From Methylobacterium sp. CB376 (GTDB taxonomy: Bacteria > Pseudomonadota > Alphaproteobacteria > Rhizobiales > Beijerinckiaceae): a stretch of DNA of 64,000 nucleotides. Below the pieces are notes generated by a model, which was not told where the DNA came from, did no database searches, and saw only the letters and a program-made list of their open reading frames with translations. The stretch lies in assembly GCF_029714205.1 (NCBI RefSeq), contig NZ_CP121648.1, positions 2,798,501 through 2,862,500 on the forward strand, read 5' to 3'. The first letter of the stretch is position 1; the number at the start of each line of letters is the position of its first letter. Shown here one piece after another: positions 47,198 to 56,664 of the stretch. The position numbers were made by a program, and so were the translations under genes.

Positions 47198-48312
47198 ATC
47201 GCGACCTCCGCCCCGCTCGCGATGGTGGCGGGATCGAAGGCGACGCCCTTGACGAGGGCGAAGACCTCCAGGCCCGGCCTCAGGCCGAGTTCGTGCACCG
47301 CGTGCCGGGTGAGCGAGGCGGAGAGCAGGGCCGCCCCGCAGGCGATCTCGACCGTCGCGTAGGCGCCGGGCTGCTGCGCGATGGTCCGGATCGTGCCGGG
47401 CAGGTGATTGCGGGCGCTGAGGCCGCGCGGGCGCTCCAGGGCCACCAGCACGTCGCGGGCGCGCACGCGCACGCGCACGCCGCTCCCCACCGGCAGGTCC
47501 AGGCGGGGCACGGTCAGGCTGCCCACGGCGCCTTCGAGCCGCGTCAGGCCGAAATCCGGGTCGTGGCCCGCGACCCGCAGCTCCAGGAGCGCGCCCGCCT
47601 CCGCGGCCTGCGGCCCGGGCAGCAGGTCGGACCGGCGCAGGATCGCGTCGGCCGGCCCGCTCGCCGCGACCCGGCCGGCCTCCAGCACCACCACCGTGTC
47701 GGCGAGCCGGGCCACCTCCGCCACCGCGTGGCTCACGAACATGATCGGGACCCGGGCCTCGTCCCGCAGCCGCTCCAGGTAGGGCAGGATCTCGGTCTTG
47801 CGGGCCTCGTCGAGGGCCGAGAGCGGCTCGTCCATCAGGAGCAGGCGCGGATGCGCGAGGAGGGCCCGGCCGATCGCCACCCGCTGCCGCTCGCCGCCCG
47901 AGAGTCCGGCGGGGCGCCGGGCGAGGAGGGGGCCGAGGCCGAGGAGATCGGCGACCGCGCCGAGGGAGGGCTCCGCCCGGCCGGGAGCCGCGCTCCCGGA
48001 CCCCGCGAACCAGCGCCCGAAGAGCAGGTTCTGGCGCACGCTGAGGTGCGGCAGGAGCCGCGCGTCCTGGAAGACGTAGCCGACGCGGCGCCGGTGCACC
48101 GGCACGCAGATCCCGGCCGCCGTGTCGAGCAGCACCGCGCCGTCCACCACGACGCGGCCCGCCCGCGGACGCAGCAGGCCGGCGACGACGTTGACCAGGC
48201 TCGTCTTGCCCGCGCCCGAGCGGCCGAACAGGGCCGTGACGCGGCCCGCGGCCGTGAAGGCGGCGTCGAGGGAGAAGTGCCCCAGCGCGTGGCTTGCCTC
48301 GACGGTGATCAC
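47194..48312 (-). CDS. modC: Molybdate ABC transporter ATPase
   Basis: ATPase of the ModABC molybdate importer. 372 residues, starting at GTG 48312, which overlaps the modB stop (GTGA). Walker A LFGRSGAGKTSLVN near 32, signature LSGGERQRVAIGRALLAHPR near 145, Walker B LLLMDEPLSALDE, and a C-terminal molybdate-binding TOBE/Mop domain (LSARNHLPGTIRTIAQQPGA) as in true ModC. The 3' end directly abuts IS debris. Confidence 0.95.
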   Translation of the reverse strand: MITVEASHALGHFSLDAAFTAAGRVTALFGRSGAGKTSLVNVVAGLLRPRAGRVVVDGAVLLDTAAGICVPVHRRRVGYVFQDARLLPHLSVRQNLLFGRWFAGSGSAAPGRAEPSLGAVADLLGLGPLLARRPAGLSGGERQRVAIGRALLAHPRLLLMDEPLSALDEARKTEILPYLERLRDEARVPIMFVSHAVAEVARLADTVVVLEAGRVAASGPADAILRRSDLLPGPQAAEAGALLELRVAGHDPDFGLTRLEGAVGSLTVPRLDLPVGSGVRVRVRARDVLVALERPRGLSARNHLPGTIRTIAQQPGAYATVEIACGAALLSASLTRHAVHELGLRPGLEVFALVKGVAFDPATIASGAEVAI

Positions 48313-48998
48313 GCGCCGAGCCGCCGCTTCGCCCGCCGCGCCAGCCCCTCCGAGGCGAGGAGCGCCGTCATCGAGACGGCGACGGAGACCAGGGTCAGCC
48401 GCAGGGCCCCGTCCTCCCCGCCCGGCACCTGCGTCAGCGCGTAGATCGCGGAGGGCAGGGTCTGGGTCTCGCCGGGAATGTTCGACACGAAGGTGATGGT
48501 GGCGCCGAACTCGCCCATGGCCTTGGCGAAGGCGAGCACCGCGCCGGCCAGGATGCCCGGCAGGGCGAGCGGCAGGGTGACGACGGCGAAGACCCCGAGC
48601 GGCGGCGCCCCGAGGGTGGCGGCCGCCTGTTCGAGGCGCGGGTCGATCGCCTCGATCGAGAGCCGCATCGCCCGCACCATCAGGGGAAAGCCCATCACCG
48701 CGCAGGCGAGGGCGGCGCCGGTCCAGCGGAACGAGAACACGATCCCGATCTCGGCCAGGGCGGCCCCGAACAGGCCCCGGCGGCCGAAGCCGAGGAGCAG
48801 GAGGTAGCCCGTCACCACCGGCGGCAGGATCAGCGGCAGATGCACCAGGCCGTCGAGCAGGGCCCGGCCGCGGAAGCGTCCCCGGGCGAGGAGCAGGGCG
48901 ACGAGCAGCCCCGGGACCAGGCTCGCCAGCGTGGCGACGCCCGCGACCTGCAGGCTGAGCCGCAGCGCGCTCCACTCGTCGGGCGTGAGGACAGGCAG
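48309..48998 (-). CDS. modB: Molybdate ABC transporter permease
   Basis: Inner-membrane permease with five or six helices, 229 residues. The EAA loop is AATLGAPPLGVFAVVTLPLALPG near 137, and the family stretch LILPPVVTGYLLLLGFGRRG near 55 is intact, as is AFAKAMGEFGATITFVSNIPG. Homology begins at PVLTPDEWSALRLSLQVAG, but no ATG, GTG or TTG precedes it in frame after the last stop; a CTG at 48998 with GGAG about 9 nt upstream is the best start. modA is not upstream; a divergent hydantoinase gene is. Confidence 0.88.
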   Translation of the reverse strand: MPVLTPDEWSALRLSLQVAGVATLASLVPGLLVALLLARGRFRGRALLDGLVHLPLILPPVVTGYLLLLGFGRRGLFGAALAEIGIVFSFRWTGAALACAVMGFPLMVRAMRLSIEAIDPRLEQAAATLGAPPLGVFAVVTLPLALPGILAGAVLAFAKAMGEFGATITFVSNIPGETQTLPSAIYALTQVPGGEDGALRLTLVSVAVSMTALLASEGLARRAKRRLGA

Positions 48999-49147
48999 GG
49001 CTCCGCTCCGGTCGGCGAGGCGTGACGGCTCCGCTCTAGCACGGTTCTCGCATGAGGCCGCGAGGAGGAGCGCCGGATCCGGTGTCGCAGGGGCAGCGGA
49101 GTTCGGGCATCCTCGCGTCCGACGCGTCGCCCGAGGGAGGAGCCCGC

Positions 49148-50659
49148 ATGCCGCCAGCCAGCCACGACCGCGATTTCGATCTCGTCGTCCGAGGGGGGCT
49201 GCTCGCCACCGCGGCCGAGACCTTCGAGGCAGATCTCGCGATCAGGGACGGTCGCATCGCCGCGATCGGCCGCGCGCTCCGCCCGGGCGCCGAGGAGATC
49301 GACGCCAAGGGCCTCGTCGTGACCCCGGGCGGGCTCGACCCGCATTGCCACATCGAGGAGCCCTCGGAGGCGGGCGGCGTCCAGGAGGAGAGTTTCGCCT
49401 CGGGCTCCGCGGCGGCGCTCGCCGGGGGCACCACCTCCTTCATCTGCTTCGTGCCGCAATGGAAGGGTCACCCGATCGCCCGCACGGCGCCCGGCTACGA
49501 GGCGCGCGCCCGCGCCTCGCGGGCCGATTACGGCTTCCACCAGATCATCACCGACCCGACGCCGGAGGTGCTGGAGCGCGAGGTGCCGGCCCTGGTGGCG
49601 CGCGGCATCCGCAGCCTCAAGGTCTTCCTCACCTACGATCCGCTGCGGCTGACCGACGGCCAGTACCTGGAGGTGCTGGCGACGGCGCGCCGGCTCGGCG
49701 CGCTCGTCACCGTGCATTGCGAGAATTTCGACGCGATCGGCTGGCGCATCCGGGCCCTCCTGGCGGCGGGCCTGACCGATCCGCTCCAGCACGCCTGGGC
49801 GCGCCCGCCCGTGGTCGAGCGGGAGGCGACGCACCGCGCCATCGCGCTCGCCGAACTCGTCGACCAGCCGATCCAGATCTTCCACGTCTCCTGCGACGAG
49901 GCGGCCGAGGAGATCGCCCGCGCGCGGGCCCGCGGCGTCAAGGTCTGGGGCGAGACCTGCCCGCAATACCTCACCCTCTCGACGGAGGATCTGGCGCGGC
50001 CGGATTTCGAGGGCGCGAAGGTGGTCTGCTCGCCGGCCCTGCGGGCGCCGGCCGAGCGGGAGCGGATCTGGGCGCGGATCGCGGACGGGACGCTCGACAT
50101 CGTCTCCTCCGACCATTGCGGCTTCTCCTTCGCCACCGCCAAGCGCGACCCGGGGAGCAGCGGCTACGGCCAGGGCGGGGCCGAGGCGCGGCCGGACGGG
50201 ATGCCGGCCTTCAACGCCATCCCGAACGGCGTGCCGGGCATCGAGACGCGGCTGCCGCTGCTGTTCTCCGAGGGGGTTTCCAAGGGCCGGATCGACCTGC
50301 CCACCTTCGTGCGCCTGACCTCGGCCAACGCGGCGCGGCTGTTCGGCCTCGCCGGCCGCAAGGGCACGCTGGCGCCGGGCGCCGATGCCGACCTCGTTCT
50401 CTGGGACCCCTCGGCCGAGCGCCGGATTCGCAACGCGGCGCTCCACCACGCCATCGACTACACGCCGTGGGAGGGGCTCGCCGTGACGGGCTGGCCCGCC
50501 ACGGTGATCCGCCGGGGCGAGGTCGCGGTGCGCGACGGCGCCGTCCTGGCCGAGCCCGGTTCCGGGCGCTTCCTCGCCCGCGGGCCCTACCCGCTCGTGC
50601 GCCCGACCGGGCGGGTGCCGGACGGATTCGATGCCGCGGCCGTGCCGCCCCGGAGCTGA
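49148..50659 (+). CDS. Dihydropyrimidinase / hydantoinase family
   Basis: Cyclic amidohydrolase, 503 residues from MPPASHDRDFDLVVRGGLL; GGGAGGAG precedes the ATG. Metal ligands: LDPHCHIEEP (two His) near 64, carboxylated Lys in RSLKVFLTYD near 157, His in TVHCENFD and FHVSCDEA, Asp in SSDHCGFSF near 320. The HIEEP form (rather than HxHxxP of typical hydantoinases) suggests a distinct substrate such as dihydropyrimidine or a related ring. An M20 amidohydrolase that could act next is at 61807. Confidence 0.9.
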   Translation: MPPASHDRDFDLVVRGGLLATAAETFEADLAIRDGRIAAIGRALRPGAEEIDAKGLVVTPGGLDPHCHIEEPSEAGGVQEESFASGSAAALAGGTTSFICFVPQWKGHPIARTAPGYEARARASRADYGFHQIITDPTPEVLEREVPALVARGIRSLKVFLTYDPLRLTDGQYLEVLATARRLGALVTVHCENFDAIGWRIRALLAAGLTDPLQHAWARPPVVEREATHRAIALAELVDQPIQIFHVSCDEAAEEIARARARGVKVWGETCPQYLTLSTEDLARPDFEGAKVVCSPALRAPAERERIWARIADGTLDIVSSDHCGFSFATAKRDPGSSGYGQGGAEARPDGMPAFNAIPNGVPGIETRLPLLFSEGVSKGRIDLPTFVRLTSANAARLFGLAGRKGTLAPGADADLVLWDPSAERRIRNAALHHAIDYTPWEGLAVTGWPATVIRRGEVAVRDGAVLAEPGSGRFLARGPYPLVRPTGRVPDGFDAAAVPPRS

Positions 50660-50671
50660 GGCGGCACGCAC

Positions 50672-50715
50672 GCGCCGCTCAGGCGGCGCGCACGCGCCGC
50701 TCAGGCGGCGCGCAC
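50672..50715 (+). repeat. 22-bp tandem duplication at a gene end
   Basis: Two identical copies (50672-50693, 50694-50715) starting GCGCCGCTCAGG. The second contains the stop codon of the chemoreceptor gene; the first would contain it again. It lies between convergent genes and is itself GC-palindromic. Confidence 0.93.
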
Positions 50716-52389
50716 GCGGGCGAGGAAGTCGTTCACCTCGCGGCCGAGCTGGTCCGACTGGCGCGAGAGGTCCGAGGAGGCCGCCAGGACCTGGGAGGCC
50801 GCCGCGCCGGTCTCGCCCGCGGCGGCCGCGAGCCCGCCGACATTGGCCGTCACCTCGCCGGTCCCCTCGGCGGCCTGGGCGACGCTGCGCACGATCTCCT
50901 GCGTCGCCGCGCCCTGCTCCTCGACGGCGGCGGCGATCGAGGTCGCCACCCGGCTGATCTCCTCGATCCGCCGCGTGATCGCGCCGATCGCCGAGACCGT
51001 CTGGCCCGTGGTGCCCTGGATGCGGGCGATCTGGGCGGTGATCTCCTCGGTCGCGCGCGCGGTCTGGTTGGCGAGTTCCTTGACCTCGGCGGCGACCACC
51101 GCGAAGCCGCGGCCGGCCTCGCCGGCCCGCGCCGCCTCGATCGTGGCGTTCAAGGCCAGCAGGTTCGTCTGGCCGGCGATCGCCGTGATCATGGTCACCA
51201 CGTCGCCGATCTTGCCCATCGCGGCGCTGAGTTCGCGCACCGACTCGGCCGTGACGCCGGCCTCCTGCACCGCCTCGCGGGCGAGTTCGGCCGATCCGCC
51301 GACCTGCCGGCTGATCTCCCGCACCGAGGCGCCGAGTTCCTCGGCGGCGGCCGCGACGGTGTTGACGTTGGTGGCCGCCTCCTCGGCGGCGGCCGCGACG
51401 CTGGTCGATTGCTCCGCCGTCATCGTGGCGGCCCCCGCCATGCCCTGGGCGGTGGCCTGGAGCTGGCTCGCCGCGGCCGAGACGAGGCCGACGATGCTGC
51501 CGACCGCCTGCTCGAAGCCGTCCGCCATCTCCCGCATGGCCGCGCGCCGCTGCGCCTCCGCGCCCGCCCGCGCCGCCTGGCTGTCCTCCTCCAGGGCGCG
51601 CATGCGCAGCAGGCTGTCCTTGAAGACCTGGACCCCGTCCGCCAGGGTGCCGAGCTCGGTCCGCTCGCCCCGGTGCGGGATCGCCGCCGAGACGTCGCCG
51701 GCGGCGAGCGCCTGCATGGGCGCGACCACCGAGGCGATGCCCCGCGTGACGCCCCGCACGATCAGGCCGGCGAGGGCGACCGCCAGGGCGAGCCCGGCCG
51801 CGATGCCGAGCCAGGCCATGGTGCGGGCGGTGTCGTAGGCGCCCTCGCTCATCGCCTGGGCCCGCTCCGCCCCGTCGTTGGTGTAGGCGACCAGCTTCTC
51901 GAGGGCGTCCGACATCGCCCGGCGCGGCCCGATCGCCTTCGTCTCGTAATGCTGGAAGGCCGCCGCCTTCTCGCCCCGGCGCGACAGGTCGAGGACGATC
52001 TGGCGCTCGGCCTCGAACGCCTCGGCGGTCCGGCGATAGGCATCGTAGAGCGCGCGCTCCTCCGGCGCGTTGATCAGGCGCTCGTACTTGGCCTTGGCCT
52101 CCTCGACCCAGGTGCCGAACCGCACCAGGTCCTTCTCGATCGTGGCCGTGAGGGCCGGATCGGTGGCCAGGATGTGGCGGAAGAGGACACCGTTCAGCCG
52201 CGCCGCCCGCGTGTCGATCTCGCCCAGGGCGCGCACGCCCGGGAGCCAGTCCTTCTCGACGGCCGCCGATTGCTCGCGCATCCGTTGGGTGCTGACGAGG
52301 CCGAGGGCGCCGAGCCCCACGATGACGAGGCCGAGAAGCGTGAACGCAGCGATCAATTTCGTGCGGATGGACAGGGGCTGGACCGACAC
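50701..52389 (-). CDS. Methyl-accepting chemotaxis protein
   Basis: Transmembrane chemoreceptor, 562 residues from GTG 52389 (GGAG 8 nt upstream). First helix [20 protein letters not shown] near 12-31, periplasmic four-helix-bundle sensor to about 190, second helix [23 protein letters not shown] domain, and signalling domain with hairpin tip [20 protein letters not shown] and [18 protein letters not shown]. No CheR-binding pentapeptide at the C-terminus. Ligand unknown. Confidence 0.94.
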   Translation of the reverse strand: MSVQPLSIRTKLIAAFTLLGLVIVGLGALGLVSTQRMREQSAAVEKDWLPGVRALGEIDTRAARLNGVLFRHILATDPALTATIEKDLVRFGTWVEEAKAKYERLINAPEERALYDAYRRTAEAFEAERQIVLDLSRRGEKAAAFQHYETKAIGPRRAMSDALEKLVAYTNDGAERAQAMSEGAYDTARTMAWLGIAAGLALAVALAGLIVRGVTRGIASVVAPMQALAAGDVSAAIPHRGERTELGTLADGVQVFKDSLLRMRALEEDSQAARAGAEAQRRAAMREMADGFEQAVGSIVGLVSAAASQLQATAQGMAGAATMTAEQSTSVAAAAEEAATNVNTVAAAAEELGASVREISRQVGGSAELAREAVQEAGVTAESVRELSAAMGKIGDVVTMITAIAGQTNLLALNATIEAARAGEAGRGFAVVAAEVKELANQTARATEEITAQIARIQGTTGQTVSAIGAITRRIEEISRVATSIAAAVEEQGAATQEIVRSVAQAAEGTGEVTANVGGLAAAAGETGAAASQVLAASSDLSRQSDQLGREVNDFLARVRAA

Positions 52390-52895
52390 GACCGACTCCA
52401 AAGGCTGGCTTGGCCGCCCGAACCCAGGGGCGCACCGCCGACGCGCCATTCTTTGGATTGCACTCGTTACCAGAGAGATAATGATTACCAATGCTGAAAC
52501 CCGGAGGCCGGCATTTGTTGCGGACATTATTCTTAGATCGCGCCCGGCCGCGCGGGCAGGCCTGGTGCAATGCACCAGATCGAGTGGTGATCTGGCGGCG
52601 CGCCCCCTGCGTCAACCTGAGACGATGCCCCAAGGGCAGATCAGAGAAGGTCGCGCCCGGGCGTCGGATCAGCTGGCCCGCGCCGAGCGGCGGAGCGGGG
52701 AGGAGCGCGGCGCCGCGTTGGCGCCGGTCGACCTGGGTCCTTGGTCCTAGAAATAGGAATTAAGGTACATTTCACCACTTCGCCGCGCGAACTCGGCCGA
52801 GATCCGCTCCCCCTGGGGCGAATTCATCCCTGGTTAGGATTTCGAACAGCCAATGCACGGGCGCCGTCCCGGCGCCGTCATCAGGCAGGTTTTCG
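52390..52895. other. Intergenic region MCP/BLUF
   Basis: 505 bp with no gene. 52477-52493 reads GATAATGATTACCAATG, which matches the first half of a Fur-type box (GATAATGAT) but not the second; I treat it as weak. AT-rich patches near 52480 and 52755 may be promoters. Confidence 0.45.
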
Positions 52896-53348
52896 ATGAT
52901 CCACCAGCTCGTCTATTACAGCCGCAACACCGTGCAGGGCGGCGACCGCGCGATGCTGACCAACCTGCGCGAGATCGTGTCGGCCTCGCAGCGCAACAAC
53001 GGCCGGGACGGCATCACCGGCTTCCTGATCTTCGACAAGACGTGGTTCGTGCAGATCCTGGAGGGCGACCGCGCCCGCGTCTCGGACACCTACGCGCGGA
53101 TCGGGCGGGACACGCGCCACAGCGCGGCGACGATCGTGACCGTGCAGAACGTCCCGGCGCGGCTCTTCCCGAACTGGACCATGGGCGGCGCGATGCGCAA
53201 CCCGGAGATGCAGGAGGTCTTCCTGGCCCACGGCATCGGCGGCCCGCTCGATCCGGTCCGGATGAGCGCCCGGCAGATCCTCGGCCTCGCCGTCGATCTC
53301 GACGCCTTCGAGCGCGCCAAGCGCGAGCCCCAGCGCCTCGCCGGCTGA
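52896..53348 (+). CDS. BLUF-domain blue-light sensor
   Basis: 150 residues, essentially a stand-alone BLUF domain. Flavin-site residues fit: Tyr in QLVYYSRN near 8, Asn in ASQRNNGRDGITGFLIFDK near 32-45, and Gln in FVQILEGDRARV near 51. The C-terminal helices (RMSARQILGLAVDLDAFERA) form the usual cap. With no effector domain it must signal by protein contact. No obvious partner gene; the divergent neighbour is a chemoreceptor. Confidence 0.93.
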   Translation: MIHQLVYYSRNTVQGGDRAMLTNLREIVSASQRNNGRDGITGFLIFDKTWFVQILEGDRARVSDTYARIGRDTRHSAATIVTVQNVPARLFPNWTMGGAMRNPEMQEVFLAHGIGGPLDPVRMSARQILGLAVDLDAFERAKREPQRLAG

Positions 53349-53573
53349 GGCGCCGGAACCGCGCCCGGACGCCCAAGAACTGTGCGATCTCGAACATTGT
53401 GCTGCCTCGCACCCGGCGCACAAGGTTCGAGAGGATCGAGGATTCTATCGCTTGACCGAGTTCATCAACCGCTCATAGTCTTTCTTCACACGAAACGGCG
53501 GCCCACCAGGTAAATCCCGAGCGACCTTGCGGTCGCGCGGCCGGGCGCTGCTGTGCGACGGTGAGGGAGCAGC

Positions 53574-53840
53574 ATGAGCAAGTCGATGGTCGGAATCTGC
53601 GCCGTCCTCCTCTCGGTCGCCGCGGCGACCGCGAGCCGGGCCGAGGGCACCGCGGCGCAGAGGGCCGCCTGCACGCCGGACGTGTTCCGGCTGTGCAGCA
53701 GCGAGATCCCGGACGTGGGCCGGATCAAGGCCTGCCTGCGCCGCGAGCGGGTGAATCTCAGCAGCGGCTGCCAAGCGGTGTTCAACGAGATCGACCGCAC
53801 CGCGGCGCCGGGCGCGGTCGTGCAGAACGTCAGGTCCTGA
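53574..53840 (+). CDS. Small exported Cys-containing protein (paralogue)
   Basis: 88 residues: signal peptide SMVGICAVLLSVAAATASRA, then AACTPDVFRLCSSEIPDVGR and IKACLRRERVNLSSGCQAVF. The Cys layout equals that of the protein at 28965-29219. Probably periplasmic; function unknown. Its 3' end overlaps the convergent oxidoreductase gene by 11 bp. Confidence 0.8.
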   Translation: MSKSMVGICAVLLSVAAATASRAEGTAAQRAACTPDVFRLCSSEIPDVGRIKACLRRERVNLSSGCQAVFNEIDRTAAPGAVVQNVRS

Positions 53841-55188
53841 CTCCGGCTTCCCGGGCGAACAGGGTTTCCATCTCGCGCCGCAGGCGGACCGCCGGGTCCT
53901 CGCTGTTGAACGAGACGTCCTCCCAGCGCACGAGGCTGCCGGCCGGCACCGGCCGGGTCAGCGTGAAGCCGTGGGCGAGGCCGATCGGCAGGCCGCCCGC
54001 GGCGAGCGAGGCGGAGGCCGGCATCAGGCGGCCGTAGACCGTGTGGCCGCCCTCGCCGTCGAGGCGGTCGCCGGCCCGCAGGTCGCGCTTGGCGGTCGCC
54101 ACCACGTCGGCGCGGAACTCGCGCGTGGCGCCGGTGGGCTCGCCGCGCACCACCAGGCTCGCCACCGAGAGGCCGAGTTCGAGCCCGATCAGGTGGTAGG
54201 GCTTGTACATCGCCGCGTAGCGCCCGCTCGCGTCGGTGCGCAGCCCGTACTCGGCGAAGCAGCGGCGCACGTAGTCCGAGGGCGCCTCGATCACCACGTA
54301 GACGCCCCAGCGCAGGTCGCGGAAGACCGGGCGCCCGTCCCGCTCCAGCGAGGAGACCACCTCGACGGTGCCGGCGAAGGGCAGGGCGCCGCCCGCCTCG
54401 CGCGGGCGCAGCACGCTCGGCAGGTCGTCGACCCCGCAGGGCGGGAAGGCGAGGCCGTCCGGGCCGGGATCGAGCCGGCAGGCATTGGCGACCGCCGCCA
54501 TCTCCAGGGCGGACTTGGTGCCGTCCAGGAAGGAGTTGAACATCTGCGGGTTGAAGTCCCCGGCGGCCACCTGCTCGGGCGTGAAGCCGTAATGGCCCCA
54601 GACGGTGTCGGGCGTCGAGGCGTGGTAGGCGGGCAGGTACTTGGTGCCCTTTCCGGCGCAGACGACCGGGAATCCCGCGGTGCGGGCCCAATCGACCAAT
54701 TCGGCGATCAGCGCCGGCTGGTCGCCATAGGCGAAGGAGTAGAGGATCCCGGCCTCGGCCGCCTGCCGGGCGAGGAGGGGCCCGGCCAGCGCGTCGGCCT
54801 CGACGTTGACCATGACCACGTGGCGGCCGTGGCGGCAGCAGAGCAGGGCGTGGCGGATGCCGGCGCCCGGATGGCCGGTGGCCTCGATCACCACGTCGAC
54901 CCCGTCGGCGGCGATCAGCGCCGCAGCGTCGTCGGTCACGAAGGTGCCGCCGCCGCGCAGGGCCTCGGCGACCGAGCGGGCCGCGACCTGCTCGGCCGGC
55001 CAGCCGACCCGCGCCGTCGCCGCCCGGGCGCGCTGCGGGTTGAGATCGGCGATGCCGAGGACGTGGAGGCCCGGCGTGCGCGGCGCCTGCGACAGGAACA
55101 TGGAACCGAACTTGCCGGCGCCGATCAGCGCGACGCGGACGGGCCGGCCGGCCTGCGCTCGGGCGGCGAGTGCATGATGGAGACTCAC
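53830..55188 (-). CDS. NAD(P)-dependent oxidoreductase with SAF domain
   Basis: 452 residues. N-terminal Rossmann fold VRVALIGAGKFGSMFLSQAP near 19-38, then VVIEATGHPGAGIRHALLC and GKGTKYLPAYHASTPDTVWG of the homoserine-dehydrogenase-like group, and a C-terminal SAF domain (TAKRDLRAGDRLDGEGGHTV) near 365-430. Such proteins often act on branched C4-C5 sugar derivatives in catabolism; the substrate cannot be assigned here. Isolated from sugar genes. Confidence 0.85.
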   Translation of the reverse strand: MSLHHALAARAQAGRPVRVALIGAGKFGSMFLSQAPRTPGLHVLGIADLNPQRARAATARVGWPAEQVAARSVAEALRGGGTFVTDDAAALIAADGVDVVIEATGHPGAGIRHALLCCRHGRHVVMVNVEADALAGPLLARQAAEAGILYSFAYGDQPALIAELVDWARTAGFPVVCAGKGTKYLPAYHASTPDTVWGHYGFTPEQVAAGDFNPQMFNSFLDGTKSALEMAAVANACRLDPGPDGLAFPPCGVDDLPSVLRPREAGGALPFAGTVEVVSSLERDGRPVFRDLRWGVYVVIEAPSDYVRRCFAEYGLRTDASGRYAAMYKPYHLIGLELGLSVASLVVRGEPTGATREFRADVVATAKRDLRAGDRLDGEGGHTVYGRLMPASASLAAGGLPIGLAHGFTLTRPVPAGSLVRWEDVSFNSEDPAVRLRREMETLFAREAGVRT

Positions 55189-55303
55189 GGCGCGTTCCCT
55201 CCCGACCCCGGCCGCGCCGCTCGGCGCGCTGCGGCGGCGCTTGAGGCGGCATCATGGCCGGGAACCGCGCGGCGCGCCACACGCGCGTGAGGGCCGGCGC
55301 GCC

Positions 55304-55573
55304 TCACCCGACCAGGTCGCGATGATCAGGATGCCGCCGCAGCCAAGCGGCCGCGTAGCCGCAATAGGGCAGGATGCGCAGCCGCTCGCGGCGGGCCTGT
55401 GCGGCGATCTCCGCCATCAGGCGGCCGGCCGCGCCGGTGCCCCGCAGCGAGGGCGGCGCGTAGACGTACAGGATGGCGAGGCTCCCGTCCCGCCGGTCGT
55501 AATCGGCGAACACGACCTGCCCGCCCACCGCGAGCTCGAAGCGCTTCGCCTCTGTGTTGTCGCGCAGGCTCAT
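55304..55573 (-). CDS. GNAT-type N-acetyltransferase (YjdJ-like)
   Basis: 89 residues, the compact form of the fold. RFELAVGGQVVFADYDRRDG, ILYVYAPPSLRGTGAAGRLM with the acetyl-CoA loop RGTGAAGRL near 44-52, and RILPYCGYAAAWLRRHPDH closing with the YxxxWxxxHPE-like motif of this subgroup. Substrate unknown. 57 nt downstream of the SDR gene on the same strand. Confidence 0.88.
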   Translation of the reverse strand: MSLRDNTEAKRFELAVGGQVVFADYDRRDGSLAILYVYAPPSLRGTGAAGRLMAEIAAQARRERLRILPYCGYAAAWLRRHPDHRDLVG

Positions 55574-55630
55574 TCCGGGCTCCGGGTCGTCCGGACAACG
55601 GGGCAGGGCGGCACCGGGTTTCGGGCGGGA

Positions 55631-56512
55631 TCAGGCGGGGCGCGGCGCGGCCGCCTCCGCCCGGCTCCCGGGCGCCGTCCCGGCGGGACCCGCGAGGAGG
55701 CCGCGCAGGCCGGCGACCAGGTGCTCGGCGGCGACCGCGTCGAGGGCGGCCGCGGCGGCAGGCCGCGGGCGGCCCCGGTGCCAGGTCGTTCCGGTCAGCG
55801 CGAGCAGGTCGTCGCGGGCGATCAGGGCGGCGAAGTCCTGCGCCACCGCCTCGGGCGCGCGCATGAAGGGACGCCACAGCCACGCCATCAGCCGGAAGAC
55901 GCCCCGGAAGTGCCGGGCGAAGGCGGTGCGCGTCATGCCCGGTTCGAGGGCGTGCACGGCGACGCGCTCGGCGCGCAGGGCGCGCGCGAAGGCGGTCACG
56001 AGCTGCATCTGGGCGAGCTTCGTGGCGAAGTAGGTCGCGTTCGGATCGAACGGCTCGCCCCGGAAGAGGCCCGGGAGATCGTAGCGGCCCCAGCGATGCA
56101 CCAGGGAGCCGGTGACGACGAGCCGGGGAGAGGGGGCCCGGGCGAGGAATGGGCGAACCGCCTCGATCAGGCAGTAGGTGCCGAGGACGCCGGTGGCGAA
56201 GCCGAGTTCCAGCCCCTCGGGCGTCAGGATGCGCCGCCAGGGCTGCACCGCCGCGTTGGCGAGGACGACGTCGATGCGCGGCGCGATGGCCGCCAGATCC
56301 CCGGCCAGGGCGCGGATCTGCGGCGGGCGGGCGAGGTCGCAGCGCAGGACGAGCGTGTCCGCGGGCCAGGGGCCGGGCGGATCGGGCGCGCCGGGGCGCA
56401 GCACCAGGAGGAGGCGGTCGCCGCGGGCGGCCAGCGCGCGGGCCGTCGCGAGGCCGATGCCCGAGCCGGCGCCGGTGATGAGAACATGGTCGCGCATCGC
56501 GCCGCCCGCCAT
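55631..56512 (-). CDS. Short-chain dehydrogenase/reductase
   Basis: 293 residues; ATG at 56512 or at 56497 (MRDHVLITGAG). Cofactor motif ITGAGSGIGLATARALA near 11-27, NAA motif in VLANAAVQPW, catalytic Ser in VVTGSLVHRWG and YxxxK in NATYFATKLAQMQLV near 182. Closer to the retinol-dehydrogenase/WWOX-like branch than to FabG. Probably cotranscribed with the GNAT gene. Substrate unknown. Confidence 0.88.
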   Translation of the reverse strand: MAGGAMRDHVLITGAGSGIGLATARALAARGDRLLLVLRPGAPDPPGPWPADTLVLRCDLARPPQIRALAGDLAAIAPRIDVVLANAAVQPWRRILTPEGLELGFATGVLGTYCLIEAVRPFLARAPSPRLVVTGSLVHRWGRYDLPGLFRGEPFDPNATYFATKLAQMQLVTAFARALRAERVAVHALEPGMTRTAFARHFRGVFRLMAWLWRPFMRAPEAVAQDFAALIARDDLLALTGTTWHRGRPRPAAAAALDAVAAEHLVAGLRGLLAGPAGTAPGSRAEAAAPRPA

Positions 56513-56664
56513 CGCATCCGCGTGACCGAGGAGCCTGCGTCATCGTGACGGGTCCGCGCCGCTGCCGCAAGGGCAGGAGGGGCCCCCGGGCGGGCGCCGC
56601 GCCGATGGACGCGGGGGAGCGATCTCCGGTATCGGATGCGCCCCGCCCCGAATCGGAGCCTCGG

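Noticed and set aside
52477..52493. Fur box upstream of the chemoreceptor
   Set aside because: Only the first nine bases match; the inverted second half is absent.
48830..52633. 1267-codon minus-strand frame across modB, hydantoinase and MCP
   Set aside because: Composition is Arg/Gly/Pro-rich as in out-of-frame GC-rich DNA and it crosses three well-supported genes on other frames.
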